A stretch of 64,000 nt of DNA, from positions 24,173 through 88,172 of the IMG/VR virus record IMGVR_UViG_3300005532_000007. One strand, 5' to 3'. The notes below the pieces were generated by a model. It did no database searches and was not told the DNA's origin. It was given only the letters and a program-made list of their open reading frames with translations. This DNA comes from a virus. Positions 40,974 to 48,643 of this stretch are shown in pieces. The position numbers and the translations under genes were made by a program. Position 1 is the first letter of the stretch. Each line of letters starts with the position of its first letter.

Positions 40974-41161
40974 TTGACGTGCAGTTCGACGCGCCCGTAA
41001 CGGCGCCTCAGGACGTCTCGCAGGGTCCGGATGCTCGTGTTGTCGAAGCGTGTGCCATCGGGACCGGTGCACTCGTAGTACGGAGTGCTGCGACGCGTCA
41101 GATCGCTGTAGATCCGCGACTTCGCGACCTCGATCCGGACCGCGGGGGCGTTGGAGTTGGT
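40974..41161 (-). pseudogene. 62-codon open frame with no start codon, in frame after an amber stop
   Basis: The frame reads TNSNAPAVRIEVAKSRIYSD...YYECTGPDGTRFDNTSIRTLRDVLRRRYGRVELHVKEG with good codon bias. It has no ATG, GTG or TTG near its beginning, and directly follows the TAG stop of the gene 41162-41707 in the same frame. A GGAGG Shine-Dalgarno-like sequence lies just before the TAG. It may be a separated domain, a readthrough extension, or a gene that lost its start. Confidence 0.45.
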
Positions 41162-41707
41162 CTAGGCGACCTCCACGAGCGCGGAAGTGGCGTGGTAGCC
41201 ACGCGCCGTGGACTCGAGCAGCCCGCGGTCCGCGTACGCGAACACCCGCATCAGCTGCCCGCGCACCAGTGCCAGGCCGTTGCGGGTCGGCTCGCTGCCG
41301 GTCGCCGCCCGGTAGGCCTGCGCGACCTTGCGACCGAACGCGGACGCGTACCGGCGGATCGTCTCGGCGTCGGCGCCGACGGAGGTCAGGTAGTCGGCGG
41401 TGGTCTTGCCGGCGTTGCGGTAGGCGAGCATGGCGCGCTGGTGCAGGGTGCCGACCTTGCCACTGCGGCGGCGGGGCTGCTTAGGCAGGTGGTCCTGCGG
41501 CTTCGGGCGCGCCGGGGTTGCAGCGGCGGTGGCGTTGACCAAGCGCACCTCGGCGACCTGGGCACGCTCCACGATCAGGCCGCGCTCATCGTATGCGTAG
41601 GTGGCGTTCCCGTTGAGCGGAGTGAGCGAGTAGCGGATCTCGCTGGCGTGGAAGGTCTTGACGTCGCCGTTTGTGAAGCTGATCTGTACGGCGTTCGTGG
41701 CTTTCAT
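41162..41707 (-). CDS. hypothetical protein ending in an amber codon
   Basis: 181 residues. The N-terminus (KATNAVQISFTNGDVKTFHASEIRYSLTPLNGNATYAYDERGLIVERAQVAEVRLV) is beta-rich, and the C-terminal 100 residues are helical (AMLAYRNAGKTTADYLTSVGADAETIRRYASAFGRKVAQAYRAATG). The stop is TAG, followed in frame by a further 62-codon open stretch. It starts downstream of a region with operator-like repeats and is divergent from 41825. Unknown. Confidence 0.5.
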   Translation of the reverse strand: MKATNAVQISFTNGDVKTFHASEIRYSLTPLNGNATYAYDERGLIVERAQVAEVRLVNATAAATPARPKPQDHLPKQPRRRSGKVGTLHQRAMLAYRNAGKTTADYLTSVGADAETIRRYASAFGRKVAQAYRAATGSEPTRNGLALVRGQLMRVFAYADRGLLESTARGYHATSALVEVA

Positions 41708-41744
41708 CGGGTCCCCTCCTTGCCGGAGCACCTTGCTCCGCGAT

Positions 41745-41800
41745 GCCAACTCTATTGGCAAACAGAGTTGGCCGCAACCCGTTTGGCCTATGCACTTGGC
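41745..41800. promoter_or_regulatory. operator array: palindrome plus four TTGGC repeats
   Basis: Between divergent genes (41707 and 41825) a perfect 8-base inverted repeat CCAACTCT / AGAGTTGG (41746-41771) sits within four TTGGC units at 41755, 41768, 41783 and 41796 (13-15 bases apart). This looks like a binding array for an HTH protein, for example the one encoded at 41825-42079. Confidence 0.55.
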
Positions 41801-41824
41801 CGCACGTCTGGCATGATTGCCGCC

Positions 41825-42079
41825 ATGAGCGACGATCTGCGCGACGAAATGGACGACCTCGGCGCCACCTACAAACGCGCCAAGCGCCGATACCGCGACG
41901 CCCAGAAGAAGCTGGTCGACCGCATCCCGGCGTGGGTCGAAGGCGGCATCAAACAGCACGAGATCGTCGAAGCCACCGGCCTGACCCGCGAGTACATCCG
42001 GCAGGTCGTCATCAAGGCCGGCGACCGGCAGCTCGAACAAATCGAGCGGGATCTCGCCGCGCTGGGCGACGCCGACTGA
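41825..42079 (+). CDS. HTH-type regulator
   Basis: 84 residues from an ATG. A coil (RDEMDDLGATYKRAKRRYRDAQKKLVDRIPAW) is followed by a homeodomain-like HTH (GIKQHEIVEATGLTREYIRQVVIKAG). Short proteins of this shape act as repressors or activators of phage promoters. It is the only rightward gene between 33.5 and 48.6 kb and begins just after the TTGGC array, so autoregulation is likely. Confidence 0.65.
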   Translation: MSDDLRDEMDDLGATYKRAKRRYRDAQKKLVDRIPAWVEGGIKQHEIVEATGLTREYIRQVVIKAGDRQLEQIERDLAALGDAD

Positions 42080-42084
42080 CCCGT

Positions 42085-42219
42085 TCACCGCCGTATCCCG
42101 GCGAGCATGAGCACGACCGTGAACAGGCCGGTGAACGCGAACCAGCCGACGACCGCGCCGACGACACGCAGCACGCCGAGCGGCCACGGCTCGCGACGTG
42201 GAGCGCACCGGCGGCTCAT
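42085..42219 (-). CDS. 44-residue membrane protein
   Basis: Basic N-terminus (SRRCAPRREPW) then one hydrophobic helix (LGVLRVVGAVVGWFAFTGLFTVVLML). The ATG overlaps the upstream stop. Unknown small membrane protein. Confidence 0.45.
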   Translation of the reverse strand: MSRRCAPRREPWPLGVLRVVGAVVGWFAFTGLFTVVLMLAGIRR

Positions 42220-42386
42220 CGGATCGCTCCCGCGCCGACCATCGCCCCGAGCGTGACCGCGACGCCGAGCGTGAACGGGAACGCGACGAACCAGCCGATC
42301 AGCTTGCGCACATTCGCCGCGTGAACGAGCGCGGCCTCGTCCCGACCTTCGAGCGGTCGGCCGCAGCGCCGGCAGCGACGCGTCAC
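42216..42386 (-). CDS. 56-residue membrane protein with CxxC
   Basis: GTG start overlapping the upstream stop (GTGA). A zinc-ribbon-like CRRCGRPLEG is followed by hydrophobic LIGWFVAFPFTLGVAVTLGAMVGA. Unknown. Confidence 0.45.
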   Translation of the reverse strand: MTRRCRRCGRPLEGRDEAALVHAANVRKLIGWFVAFPFTLGVAVTLGAMVGAGAIR

Positions 42387-42493
42387 CGTCCCGTCCCCTT
42401 CGCCGCGGCCAGCAGCAACCACGCCCACATCCCGACCCCGACACCACCACACACACCCAGCACCAGTCGGCCAGCCACATACACGCCGCTCAC
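42383..42493 (-). CDS. 36-residue hydrophobic peptide
   Basis: Reads SGVYVAGRLVLGVCGGVGV then GMWAWLLLAAAKGTGR from a GTG that overlaps the LuxR-type gene stop (GTGA), with its own stop overlapping the next start. Coupling and hydrophobicity support expression; function unknown. Confidence 0.4.
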   Translation of the reverse strand: MSGVYVAGRLVLGVCGGVGVGMWAWLLLAAAKGTGR

Positions 42494-43002
42494 GGCGCAC
42501 CCACCCACTCCCCTGGCGGCGCGACCCGTTCCACGGTCTGCGGCGGTGTCGCCTCACCAACCGCCCCAGCCGCCACCGCGGCCCAGCGACCACCCAGCGC
42601 CGCCAACGCCTCCGCGCCGAACCGCGTCGCAGCCCTCACCTGACCCGACGTCAGCGCCAGCGCACACGCCTCCAGCAACTCCAAGGCGTCCGCCGGGACA
42701 GCGACCGCCCCGACACCCGGCCGCATCCGCGTCCGGCCCGGATGCCCCTCCTTCACCTTCGCCGCGCCCCGCACCGGAGTCGGCAGAACATGCCGCCGAT
42801 GCGCCAGCGACACCGCGTGAGGCGCGTTCTCCGCGCCGAGCTTCACGAAGATCCGCCGCAGATGGGTTTTCACCGTCGTCGGCTCGATCCCGAGGCGTCT
42901 CGCGGCTTCCTCGTTCGTCATGCCGGCCGCGACGAACGCGAGCACGTCGACTTCACGGCGGGTAAGCGGGTCACCGAACTGCGCTGCGGCGCCGAAGCTC
43001 AT
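42490..43002 (-). CDS. LuxR-type HTH regulator with C-terminal tail
   Basis: 170 residues. Residues 10-66 are a GerE/LuxR HTH (DPLTRREVDVLAFVAAGMTNEEAARRLGIEPTTVKTHLRRIFVKLGAENA), unusually at the N-terminus. The remaining 100 residues are Ala/Gly-rich with helical segments. There is no receiver domain. It overlaps the second LuxR-type gene (ATGA), so the two proteins may form a pair. Confidence 0.7.
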   Translation of the reverse strand: MSFGAAAQFGDPLTRREVDVLAFVAAGMTNEEAARRLGIEPTTVKTHLRRIFVKLGAENAPHAVSLAHRRHVLPTPVRGAAKVKEGHPGRTRMRPGVGAVAVPADALELLEACALALTSGQVRAATRFGAEALAALGGRWAAVAAGAVGEATPPQTVERVAPPGEWVGAP

Positions 43003-43409
43003 CGTGGCTCTCCGATCATGGGCAGGATCCCGATCTCGTGCGCGGTCCGGATCGCCTGCACGCGGTTGTGCGCGCCGAGCAGCCGGTACAGCCGCGCGAT
43101 GCGGGAGCCGGCCGCGGCGGGGCTGATGCCGAGCTGTGCGGCGATCTGGTCGCGGTGCAGACCCTGGGCGAGCAGCGGCAGGAGCCGGGCGAGGTGCGCG
43201 GGGACGTCGGCGGCGTGCGGTGGGATGGTGATGCCGAACGCGTCCGCGAGGGTTTCGGCGTTGAGGCGTAGGGGTGCGCCGGGCCGGGATGATGCCCTGG
43301 GGGCGCACAGCGCGTCGCTGAGCGCGTTCAGGACGGCTTTGCGGCTCCGGGTAGGGGCGGGGCGTGTTCGGGCCGCAGCGTGGCGCTGTGGGGCTGTGCG
43401 GGCGTTCAC
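42999..43409 (-). CDS. LuxR-type HTH protein
   Basis: 136 residues from a GTG overlapping the methyltransferase stop. The C-terminal segment LARLLPLLAQGLHRDQIAAQLGISPAAAGSRIARLYRLLGAHNRVQAI fits a GerE-type HTH. The N-terminal 65 residues are basic and helical. A likely partner of the gene at 42490. Confidence 0.6.
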   Translation of the reverse strand: MNARTAPQRHAAARTRPAPTRSRKAVLNALSDALCAPRASSRPGAPLRLNAETLADAFGITIPPHAADVPAHLARLLPLLAQGLHRDQIAAQLGISPAAAGSRIARLYRLLGAHNRVQAIRTAHEIGILPMIGEPR

Positions 43410-44167
43410 GCGACACCACCGAGATCCAGGACGCCCTGCGACAGGCGCTGCGCAGCGGCGCGCGCGTAAGGGTGGAACCGTTCGATACCGATCGCGCGAC
43501 GACCGGTCAGACGGGCAGCCTCCAGGGTCGAGCCGGACCCGGCCATCGGATCGAGCACGACGCCCCCCGCCGGGCAGCCGTACTCGATCAGTCGCTGCAG
43601 GATCGGCAGCGGTTTCTCGGTCGGGTGGATCGCGACGCCGCGTAGGTTCTTCGCGAACATCACGCTGGTGACCATCCGCGTCCCGTCGTCCACCCACGTG
43701 TTGCGGCGCAGACCCCCGTAGTGCGGCACCCTGTTCGCGCCGCCGCGCACGGCGCCCTGGTCCGGCCCGTCGTTCGGCTGACGCGGCGCTTCATGGTGGA
43801 TCTGCGCCCATGGGCCGCGGTACCAGTGCAGGGCATGCTCGTGAACGCGCCGGAACCGGTCGGCCTGGAAGCCTGTGCCGTTGTTCTTCTGCCAGATCAC
43901 GTCCTGCGAGAGCTGCCAGCCCGCAGCGGTGAACTCGTCGCGGCGTTCCAGGAACATGCGCATCGAGCCGAAGCACCACATGGAGCGCGTGACCTTCGCG
44001 ATCTCGGTAGGCCAGCCGTCGGGCCACTGGTCCCATTCGAGGGATGTCTCGGCGTAGGGCGGGTCGCAGACGGCGAGGTCGAGGTGCTGGTCAGCGAGCA
44101 GCGGCAGCACGTCCTCGAATCGGGCGTGGTAGAGGGTTACCTGGCCGTCGTCGAACAGGGGCTTCAT
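43406..44167 (-). CDS. DNA N6-adenine/N4-cytosine methyltransferase
   Basis: 253 residues. DPPY at 35-38 (LAVCDPPYAETS) precedes the SAM-binding VLDPMAGSGSTLEAARLTGRRAIGIE near the C-terminus, the beta-class order. Members methylate adenine or cytosine in short DNA sites. No restriction gene is adjacent, so it is an orphan, perhaps protecting the element DNA or tuning regulation. Overlaps both neighbours. Confidence 0.8.
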   Translation of the reverse strand: MKPLFDDGQVTLYHARFEDVLPLLADQHLDLAVCDPPYAETSLEWDQWPDGWPTEIAKVTRSMWCFGSMRMFLERRDEFTAAGWQLSQDVIWQKNNGTGFQADRFRRVHEHALHWYRGPWAQIHHEAPRQPNDGPDQGAVRGGANRVPHYGGLRRNTWVDDGTRMVTSVMFAKNLRGVAIHPTEKPLPILQRLIEYGCPAGGVVLDPMAGSGSTLEAARLTGRRAIGIERFHPYARAAAQRLSQGVLDLGGVA

Positions 44168-44988
44168 GCGGCACCTGCTTCGAAATCGAGCACGCCCTGC
44201 GCGCCGAGCGGACGGTTGGACCACAGCACTTCGACGCGTGCCTGCTCGCCCGACCGGCCGTTACCGGTGGACGCGGCGGTCTGCTCGCGGTACCAGCCGT
44301 CGTACAGCTCGTCGTAGAGCGGCGAGGGGTATCCGGACAGGACGACCGCAGCCGCGCAGTCCCACAGCGCTTCGGCCAGCGCGCGATGGTCTGCCTCGTC
44401 GCGCATCTCGTGCTCGTACCGGTTGGAGTGGGTGCGCAGGTCGCCCGGGTAGGGCGGGTCAACGTACAGCAGGCAGCCGGGACGGGAGCCGTAGGCCGCG
44501 ATCACTTCGAGTGCGGGCCGGCATTCGAGCGAGACGCGCATGAGGCGTTCGGCGCCGGCGGCGAGGCGGGAGCGGTAGCCGTCGAGGTAGGCCGGCATGG
44601 AGGTGCATGAGGTGGGTTCGACGTAGTGCCGCCAGCCGGTTTTGCGGGGGCTTCCGCCGCGGGATTGGGTCAGGCGCACCCAGACGCGACGGGCGAGTTC
44701 GAGTTCGTCATCTGTGTCCTGCCATGCGGCGTCGAACTCGGCTCGGGAGTGTGGGGTGAGCACGGCCGCGCGGATCAGCTCGTCGGGGCGGTCGCGCAGG
44801 ATCCGCCAGAAGGTCACCAGTTTGCGGTCAAGGTCGTTGACGGTCTCCATGCGAGACGGCGGTTTGGCCATCAGCACCGTGAGCGAGCCGCAGTACGGCT
44901 CGACGTAGTGCTCATGCGGGGGCAGCAGGGAGACGATCCATGGCGCGATGGTCTGCTTGCTGCCGAAGTACGGGATCGGGGGCCTCAT
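44164..44988 (-). CDS. Dam-type (D12 class) DNA adenine methyltransferase
   Basis: 274 residues. SAM motif PYFGSKQTIAPWIVSLLPPHEHYVEPYCGS at the N-terminus and catalytic LYVDPPYPG near residue 178 give the alpha-class order of Dam/D12 enzymes. A helical target-recognition part lies between. No cognate restriction enzyme is present. Its ATG overlaps the WhiB stop. Confidence 0.8.
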   Translation of the reverse strand: MRPPIPYFGSKQTIAPWIVSLLPPHEHYVEPYCGSLTVLMAKPPSRMETVNDLDRKLVTFWRILRDRPDELIRAAVLTPHSRAEFDAAWQDTDDELELARRVWVRLTQSRGGSPRKTGWRHYVEPTSCTSMPAYLDGYRSRLAAGAERLMRVSLECRPALEVIAAYGSRPGCLLYVDPPYPGDLRTHSNRYEHEMRDEADHRALAEALWDCAAAVVLSGYPSPLYDELYDGWYREQTAASTGNGRSGEQARVEVLWSNRPLGAQGVLDFEAGAA

Positions 44989-45236
44989 GCCGCCCTCGAC
45001 TTGGCGCGGGCGGCGCGCCGCTTGAGCGCACGCCGCTCATCCTCGCTTGTCATCCCCCAAACCCCGGCGTCCTGCCCGGTCGCGAGCGCCCACTCGAGGC
45101 ACTCGTCCACTGCCGGACACCGGCGGCACACCGCCTTCGCGTCCTCGATCTGCAGCAGCGCCGGCCCAGTGTTCCCGATCGGGAAGAACAATTCCGGGTC
45201 TTCGCCTCGGCATTCAGCCCTGTGTCGCCAGTCCAT
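44985..45236 (-). CDS. WhiB-family Fe-S transcriptional regulator
   Basis: 83 residues. The four WhiB cysteines are Cys9, Cys37, Cys40 and Cys46 (ECRGED...VCRRCPAVDEC), followed by a GVWGM turn (58-62) and a basic C-terminus (RRALKRRAARAKSR) for DNA binding. WhiB proteins bind the principal sigma factor and a [4Fe-4S] cluster; phage copies can alter host gene expression. Preceded by AGGGAGG; its start lies inside the end of the DUF4326 gene. Confidence 0.85.
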   Translation of the reverse strand: MDWRHRAECRGEDPELFFPIGNTGPALLQIEDAKAVCRRCPAVDECLEWALATGQDAGVWGMTSEDERRALKRRAARAKSRAA

Positions 45237-45672
45237 TGGGTTTCCCTCCCTGGTGGTTGGTGTTGTTCGCGAGGTGGATCAGGTGAGCGGCGTGGCACTC
45301 GTCCGGCTCATCGAAGACCGGCAGCGGACACCAACACGCAAGCGGCCTGCCGGTCAGGTCGGACAGGTGATCGAGGATCCAGACGCGGCGCCGCGCGGTG
45401 AGCTGCCCGGCCAGTGCGTCGGCGACGTCCCGGTCACCTTGCGGGTCGCCGGCAAGCCACAGCCGGAACCGGGTGACGCACAGGGCCTGTGCGGCCGCAA
45501 CGTTGATGGACCGCTGGTCGAGGAGTACTTGGCCGATGGTGAACGGGTTGCCGAACCTAGTCGGCCGCGCTACGACAATCGCCCCGGGATAGGACTGCTG
45601 GAGGCGGAATCCGGGCCGGCGCGAGAGACGCACCCGCTGTGGATAACCCTTGTGGACAACCGGTGCGGTCAC
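45214..45672 (-). CDS. DUF4326 family protein
   Basis: 152 residues from a GTG. Contains the DUF4326 hallmarks: VVARPTRFGNPFTIG, then LAGQLTARRRVWILDHLSDLTGRPLACWCPL, then CHAAHLIHLAN. Widely found in phages; biochemical function not established. Confidence 0.7.
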   Translation of the reverse strand: MTAPVVHKGYPQRVRLSRRPGFRLQQSYPGAIVVARPTRFGNPFTIGQVLLDQRSINVAAAQALCVTRFRLWLAGDPQGDRDVADALAGQLTARRRVWILDHLSDLTGRPLACWCPLPVFDEPDECHAAHLIHLANNTNHQGGKPNGLATQG

Positions 45673-45986
45673 GACGCCACCTGCTTCTTCGCGCCATAGC
45701 GCGCCGCGCCCGGGTGAGCGCGCTCGAACTCGGTCAGGTCCGCGAGCAGCGCGCGACGGCGTTCCTGGATGCCCTGCCAGCTGTCCGGGTCGATCTGCGG
45801 GGCGGCCTTCGGTTTCGGCGGCCGGCGCGGGAGCTTGTTCTTCGGTCCGCGCCGCACGCTTGCTTGTGCGGCGTCCAGGACGGCGAGGCGCACGGCGGCG
45901 TCCACGTCCCGTGTGCCGAGCAGTTCCGCCAGCCGCTCACGCGCTTCGGTCGCCGTCGCGCGCGGCTCCCCCATGGTCAACGTCAT
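45669..45986 (-). CDS. hypothetical protein
   Basis: 105 residues. N-terminal helix (ATEARERLAELLGTRDVDAAVRLAVLDAAQASVRRG), then a basic Pro/Lys-rich linker and a short helix. Unknown; possibly DNA-binding. Confidence 0.45.
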   Translation of the reverse strand: MTLTMGEPRATATEARERLAELLGTRDVDAAVRLAVLDAAQASVRRGPKNKLPRRPPKPKAAPQIDPDSWQGIQERRRALLADLTEFERAHPGAARYGAKKQVAS

Positions 45987-46330
45987 GACGCCATCAGCTC
46001 CCAGGCCTGCGCATCCGACTCGCCGTGGGTGCGGCGGATCGCCTCGACACAGATCGCGCCCAGCGCCTTACGCCTCGCTGAGGTGTTGATCGACCCGCCC
46101 GGCCCGAGCGTCGTCGTGGCTGGCGGAACGAACCCGTTCCACTGGCTTGCCTGCGCGTAGCCGATCGGCGGCTGCGTGAGCAGCGCGGCGAGATCCGGCT
46201 GCGAGAGCACCAGGCCGCGCAGCCAGCCCGCGATCTCCGCTCCGCGCGCACCGGACGCGCGCACCGATGCGGCGCGCGGGTCGCGCGGCAGGGCCGGTAT
46301 CCCGGCCGGCCGGGGATCGGTGGTGGTCAT
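45983..46330 (-). CDS. hypothetical protein
   Basis: 115 residues; the ATG overlaps the DnaC-like gene stop (ATGA). Contains AEIAGWLRGLVLSQPDLAALLTQPPIGYAQASQWNGF. Unknown; may work with the helicase loader. Confidence 0.45.
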   Translation of the reverse strand: MTTTDPRPAGIPALPRDPRAASVRASGARGAEIAGWLRGLVLSQPDLAALLTQPPIGYAQASQWNGFVPPATTTLGPGGSINTSARRKALGAICVEAIRRTHGESDAQAWELMAS

Positions 46331-47004
46331 GCCGCCCTCGCTCGGCGCAGGTCGGCGCCCTTGAACGCGATCAGGTAGCCGCGGCACATCTCGGTGAGGC
46401 GGGAGGTCACGCGCTCGCCGATGTTCTTCGCGAGCTCCTCGGTGGTGGCGAGGTTGGTGGCGAAGATCGATGGCAGGCAGTTGTTGTAGCGGGCGTCGAT
46501 GAGCCGGTAGAGGATCTCTTCGACCCATTCGGACCATTTCGCGGCGCCGAGGTCGTCGAGCAGCAGCAGCGGCGCGGTGCAGTAGCGGGCGAGCACGGCT
46601 TCGCTGTCGCGTCCGGGCGTGGGCCGCAGTTCCCCGAGCATGGCCGCGGTGGAGATGGCGTGCCAGTTCGCGGGGCGCAGGCTCTCGGAGTACAGGCGCA
46701 GCGCGGCGTACGCGGCGTGCGTCTTGCCGGTGCCGGTCGGGCCGGCGAGCAGCAACGATGGCGTTGTGTCGGGGGTTTCGAGCGCGCAGTACACCCACTG
46801 GTGGATCTGGGGCCGGTCGGTGGTGGCGTCGGCGTAGCGGCGCGGGATGCGTTCCTGGGCGTAGGCGCGGTTCTTGGCGCGCCACCAACCGGTGGTCTGG
46901 GGGACGTCGGGGTCGTCGTATTCCCAGTCGATGACTTGCTGGCCGTGGGTGCGGCGGATGCCTTCGAGCAGGTCGGGGTTGATGGGGCCGAGGTCGGGGG
47001 TCAT
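46327..47004 (-). CDS. DnaC/DnaI-type helicase-loader ATPase
   Basis: 225 residues. Walker A AGPTGTGKT (about 87-95) and Walker B LLLLDDLGA (146-154) lie within a AAA+ fold, with ILYRLIDARYNNCLPSIFATNL matching the family's sensor 1 segment. DnaC-like proteins load the replicative helicase. It overlaps the initiator-like gene stop (ATGA), giving the initiator-loader pair usual in phages. Confidence 0.8.
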   Translation of the reverse strand: MTPDLGPINPDLLEGIRRTHGQQVIDWEYDDPDVPQTTGWWRAKNRAYAQERIPRRYADATTDRPQIHQWVYCALETPDTTPSLLLAGPTGTGKTHAAYAALRLYSESLRPANWHAISTAAMLGELRPTPGRDSEAVLARYCTAPLLLLDDLGAAKWSEWVEEILYRLIDARYNNCLPSIFATNLATTEELAKNIGERVTSRLTEMCRGYLIAFKGADLRRARAA

Positions 47005-48074
47005 TGGAGCAGTCCTTCGTACGCGTTGGGGTCGGTGGGGTTGCGGTAGGGGCCGGAACCGCCGGAGACGGCGCGTAGCGCGGGGACCGGGGGGCCTTCG
47101 ATGGCTGTGCGCAGGGTGTTGGCGCTGACGGACCAGCCGGTTTCGACGAGTTCGGCGAGGCCTGCCTCGATCTGCTGGTCGGTGTAGAGCGGCTGGTTGT
47201 CGTCGCCGGTCGCGCGGACGGCTTTGCGGACGACACCGGCGACGGCGTTGAAGTTGGAGAGCTTGACCCGGTCGGTGTAGGTGCGGGCGAGGCGGTTGAC
47301 CCGTTGCCCTTCGGTCTCCGGTTTGGCTGTGTCGTTGGTGCGCTTCGGCGGCTTGTCCGCCGCGAGGTCGGGGACGATCGAGAGCTGCGCTGTGCGCTGT
47401 GACGGGACCGCGTAAGCACTTAGTACTTCCGTAGGAAGTACGGGTCGGGTCGGGTCGGGTCGGGGGGACCGTGACTCACGGGTGCAGTCACGGCGTGACA
47501 CATCGGCCGAATCGCTGTGACCTGCTGGTTTTTCAATCGACCCAATCGGCGCTTCCGTGACTGTTTCGTTACCGTTCTCGGCGTGCGCATCGGGAGACGC
47601 GTGAGTCACGGCGTGACACTCGGCGTCGTGCACGCCCTGTGAAATGTGACTCACGCCGTGAGTCACGGCAGGCGTCACGGCGTGACTCACGGCGTTACGG
47701 TCGGGACCGCCATCCGCCTCTGCGGCCTTCCGCTTGGCCTCCTCGCGCGCCTGGCGCGCCCGCTCCCTGGCATTGCGCTGACGCGTCTTCGATGCCTCCC
47801 GCTCGGCGAGCACCTGCTCCCGCGTCGGGTTGTAGACCCCGTAGTCGTGGATCTGCCAGCCGCCGTCGACCGCCTTGAACAGCCCTACCTTCACGAGGGC
47901 GTCGATCAGGTGCGTGTCGCCGTACATCAGGGCGATTACGCGCGGGACGAAGCCCTCGGTGAGTTGCTGCGAGCTGTAGGAACCGCAGCGGACATAGAGG
48001 CCGATGGCCTCGTTGCCCGCTTCGAGCACCTTCGGGTGGCAGTGAAACCCGTCGTCGATCTTGAACCAGGACAT
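47001..48074 (-). CDS. phage replication-initiator-like protein
   Basis: 357 residues. Residues 1-85 (WFKIDDGFHCHPKVLEAGNEAIGLYVRCGSYSSQQLTEGFVPRVIALMYGDTHLIDALVKVGLFKAVDGGWQIHDY) match the N-terminal domain of actinophage/plasmid initiators. A charged helix and a low-complexity stretch encoded by iterons (about 125-220) follow, then a C-terminal DnaD-like helical domain. Pairing with the DnaC-like loader supports a role in starting phage DNA replication. Confidence 0.7.
   Translation of the reverse strand: MSWFKIDDGFHCHPKVLEAGNEAIGLYVRCGSYSSQQLTEGFVPRVIALMYGDTHLIDALVKVGLFKAVDGGWQIHDYGVYNPTREQVLAEREASKTRQRNARERARQAREEAKRKAAEADGGPDRNAVSHAVTPAVTHGVSHISQGVHDAECHAVTHASPDAHAENGNETVTEAPIGSIEKPAGHSDSADVSRRDCTRESRSPRPDPTRPVLPTEVLSAYAVPSQRTAQLSIVPDLAADKPPKRTNDTAKPETEGQRVNRLARTYTDRVKLSNFNAVAGVVRKAVRATGDDNQPLYTDQQIEAGLAELVETGWSVSANTLRTAIEGPPVPALRAVSGGSGPYRNPTDPNAYEGLLQ
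47471..47693. repeat. iteron cluster within the initiator gene; putative origin
   Basis: Three exact copies of GTCACGGCGTGAC (47487-47499, 47605-47617, 47674-47686), two GTGACTCACGG copies (about 47471 and 47683) and a perfect 21-base palindrome (10-base arms GTGACTCACG, centre C, 47646-47666) occur inside the coding sequence. They flank a locally A+T-richer stretch (47528-47545). Iterons within an initiator gene beside an A+T-rich zone recall lambda ori in gene O. Confidence 0.6.
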
Positions 48075-48195
48075 GCGCTGTTCGCTTTCCCCGAGCTGAG
48101 GCGGATGGGTGGGCTGCGTTCCGGCGCTGACGCCGGCCGGGTATGGGGCGGCTCGGCCGCGAGGTCGAGCAGGTCAGCGCCGGAGTAGCGGCCGA

Positions 48196-48543
48196 TCAGC
48201 CGGACAGGGCACCCAGCAATCCCGCCAGCCGCTCCGTCACGCGCTCGCCCGGCAGCGGCACGTTCGCGCGCTCCGCGAGGTCCGCGGCCTGGAGGATCTG
48301 CAAGGCGAGCTGCCGCGCTTCCGCGACGGTGTAGTCCGCTTGCGGGGTGTCGATGTCGACGAGCGAGACCATCGAGGGGGATTCGCCGTTCTGGGTGACG
48401 GCGACGCCAAGGCGCCCGAAGTATTCCCAGGGTGTGGCGTGCGCGGTGAGCGAGGATTCGTCGGAGTGCCCGGCGCAGTAGAACCGGCCACAGGGGGGTC
48501 GCTGGGTGTCTTCGGGCATGAGAACGCCGATAGAGTCGTTCAT
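48196..48543 (-). CDS. DUF6907-like protein
   Basis: 115 residues. Contains CGRFYCAGHSDESSLTAHATPWEY, VAVTQNGESPSMVSLVDID and TVAEARQLALQILQAADLAERANV, the pattern of a family (DUF6907) seen in actinomycete phages and plasmids. Role unknown. The 121 bases to the initiator-like gene start contain GC-rich inverted repeats and no gene. Confidence 0.55.
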   Translation of the reverse strand: MNDSIGVLMPEDTQRPPCGRFYCAGHSDESSLTAHATPWEYFGRLGVAVTQNGESPSMVSLVDIDTPQADYTVAEARQLALQILQAADLAERANVPLPGERVTERLAGLLGALSG

Positions 48544-48643
48544 CAGATCCGCTCCCGGTTTCGTCGGGTGTTGGGTCCAGGCCCCGGCCGGTGTTGCGAT
48601 CACCGGTTCGGGGCCGTTCTGTATCTGCGAAACCGAGTCTACA

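Noticed and set aside
40433-42079. Rightward frame of 548 codons
   Set aside because: Antisense to the PP2C gene and its neighbours; only the last 84 codons (HTH protein) are supported.
45983-47419. Single long leftward frame of 478 codons
   Set aside because: Its upstream part is an off-frame copy of the initiator and DnaC-like genes; only the last 115 codons form a coupled gene.
47440-47470. Tandem GGGTC repeat as a separate regulatory element
   Set aside because: It is short, lies in coding sequence (Pro/Arg/Asp-rich linker), and has no partner copy elsewhere; kept only as part of the low-complexity linker.
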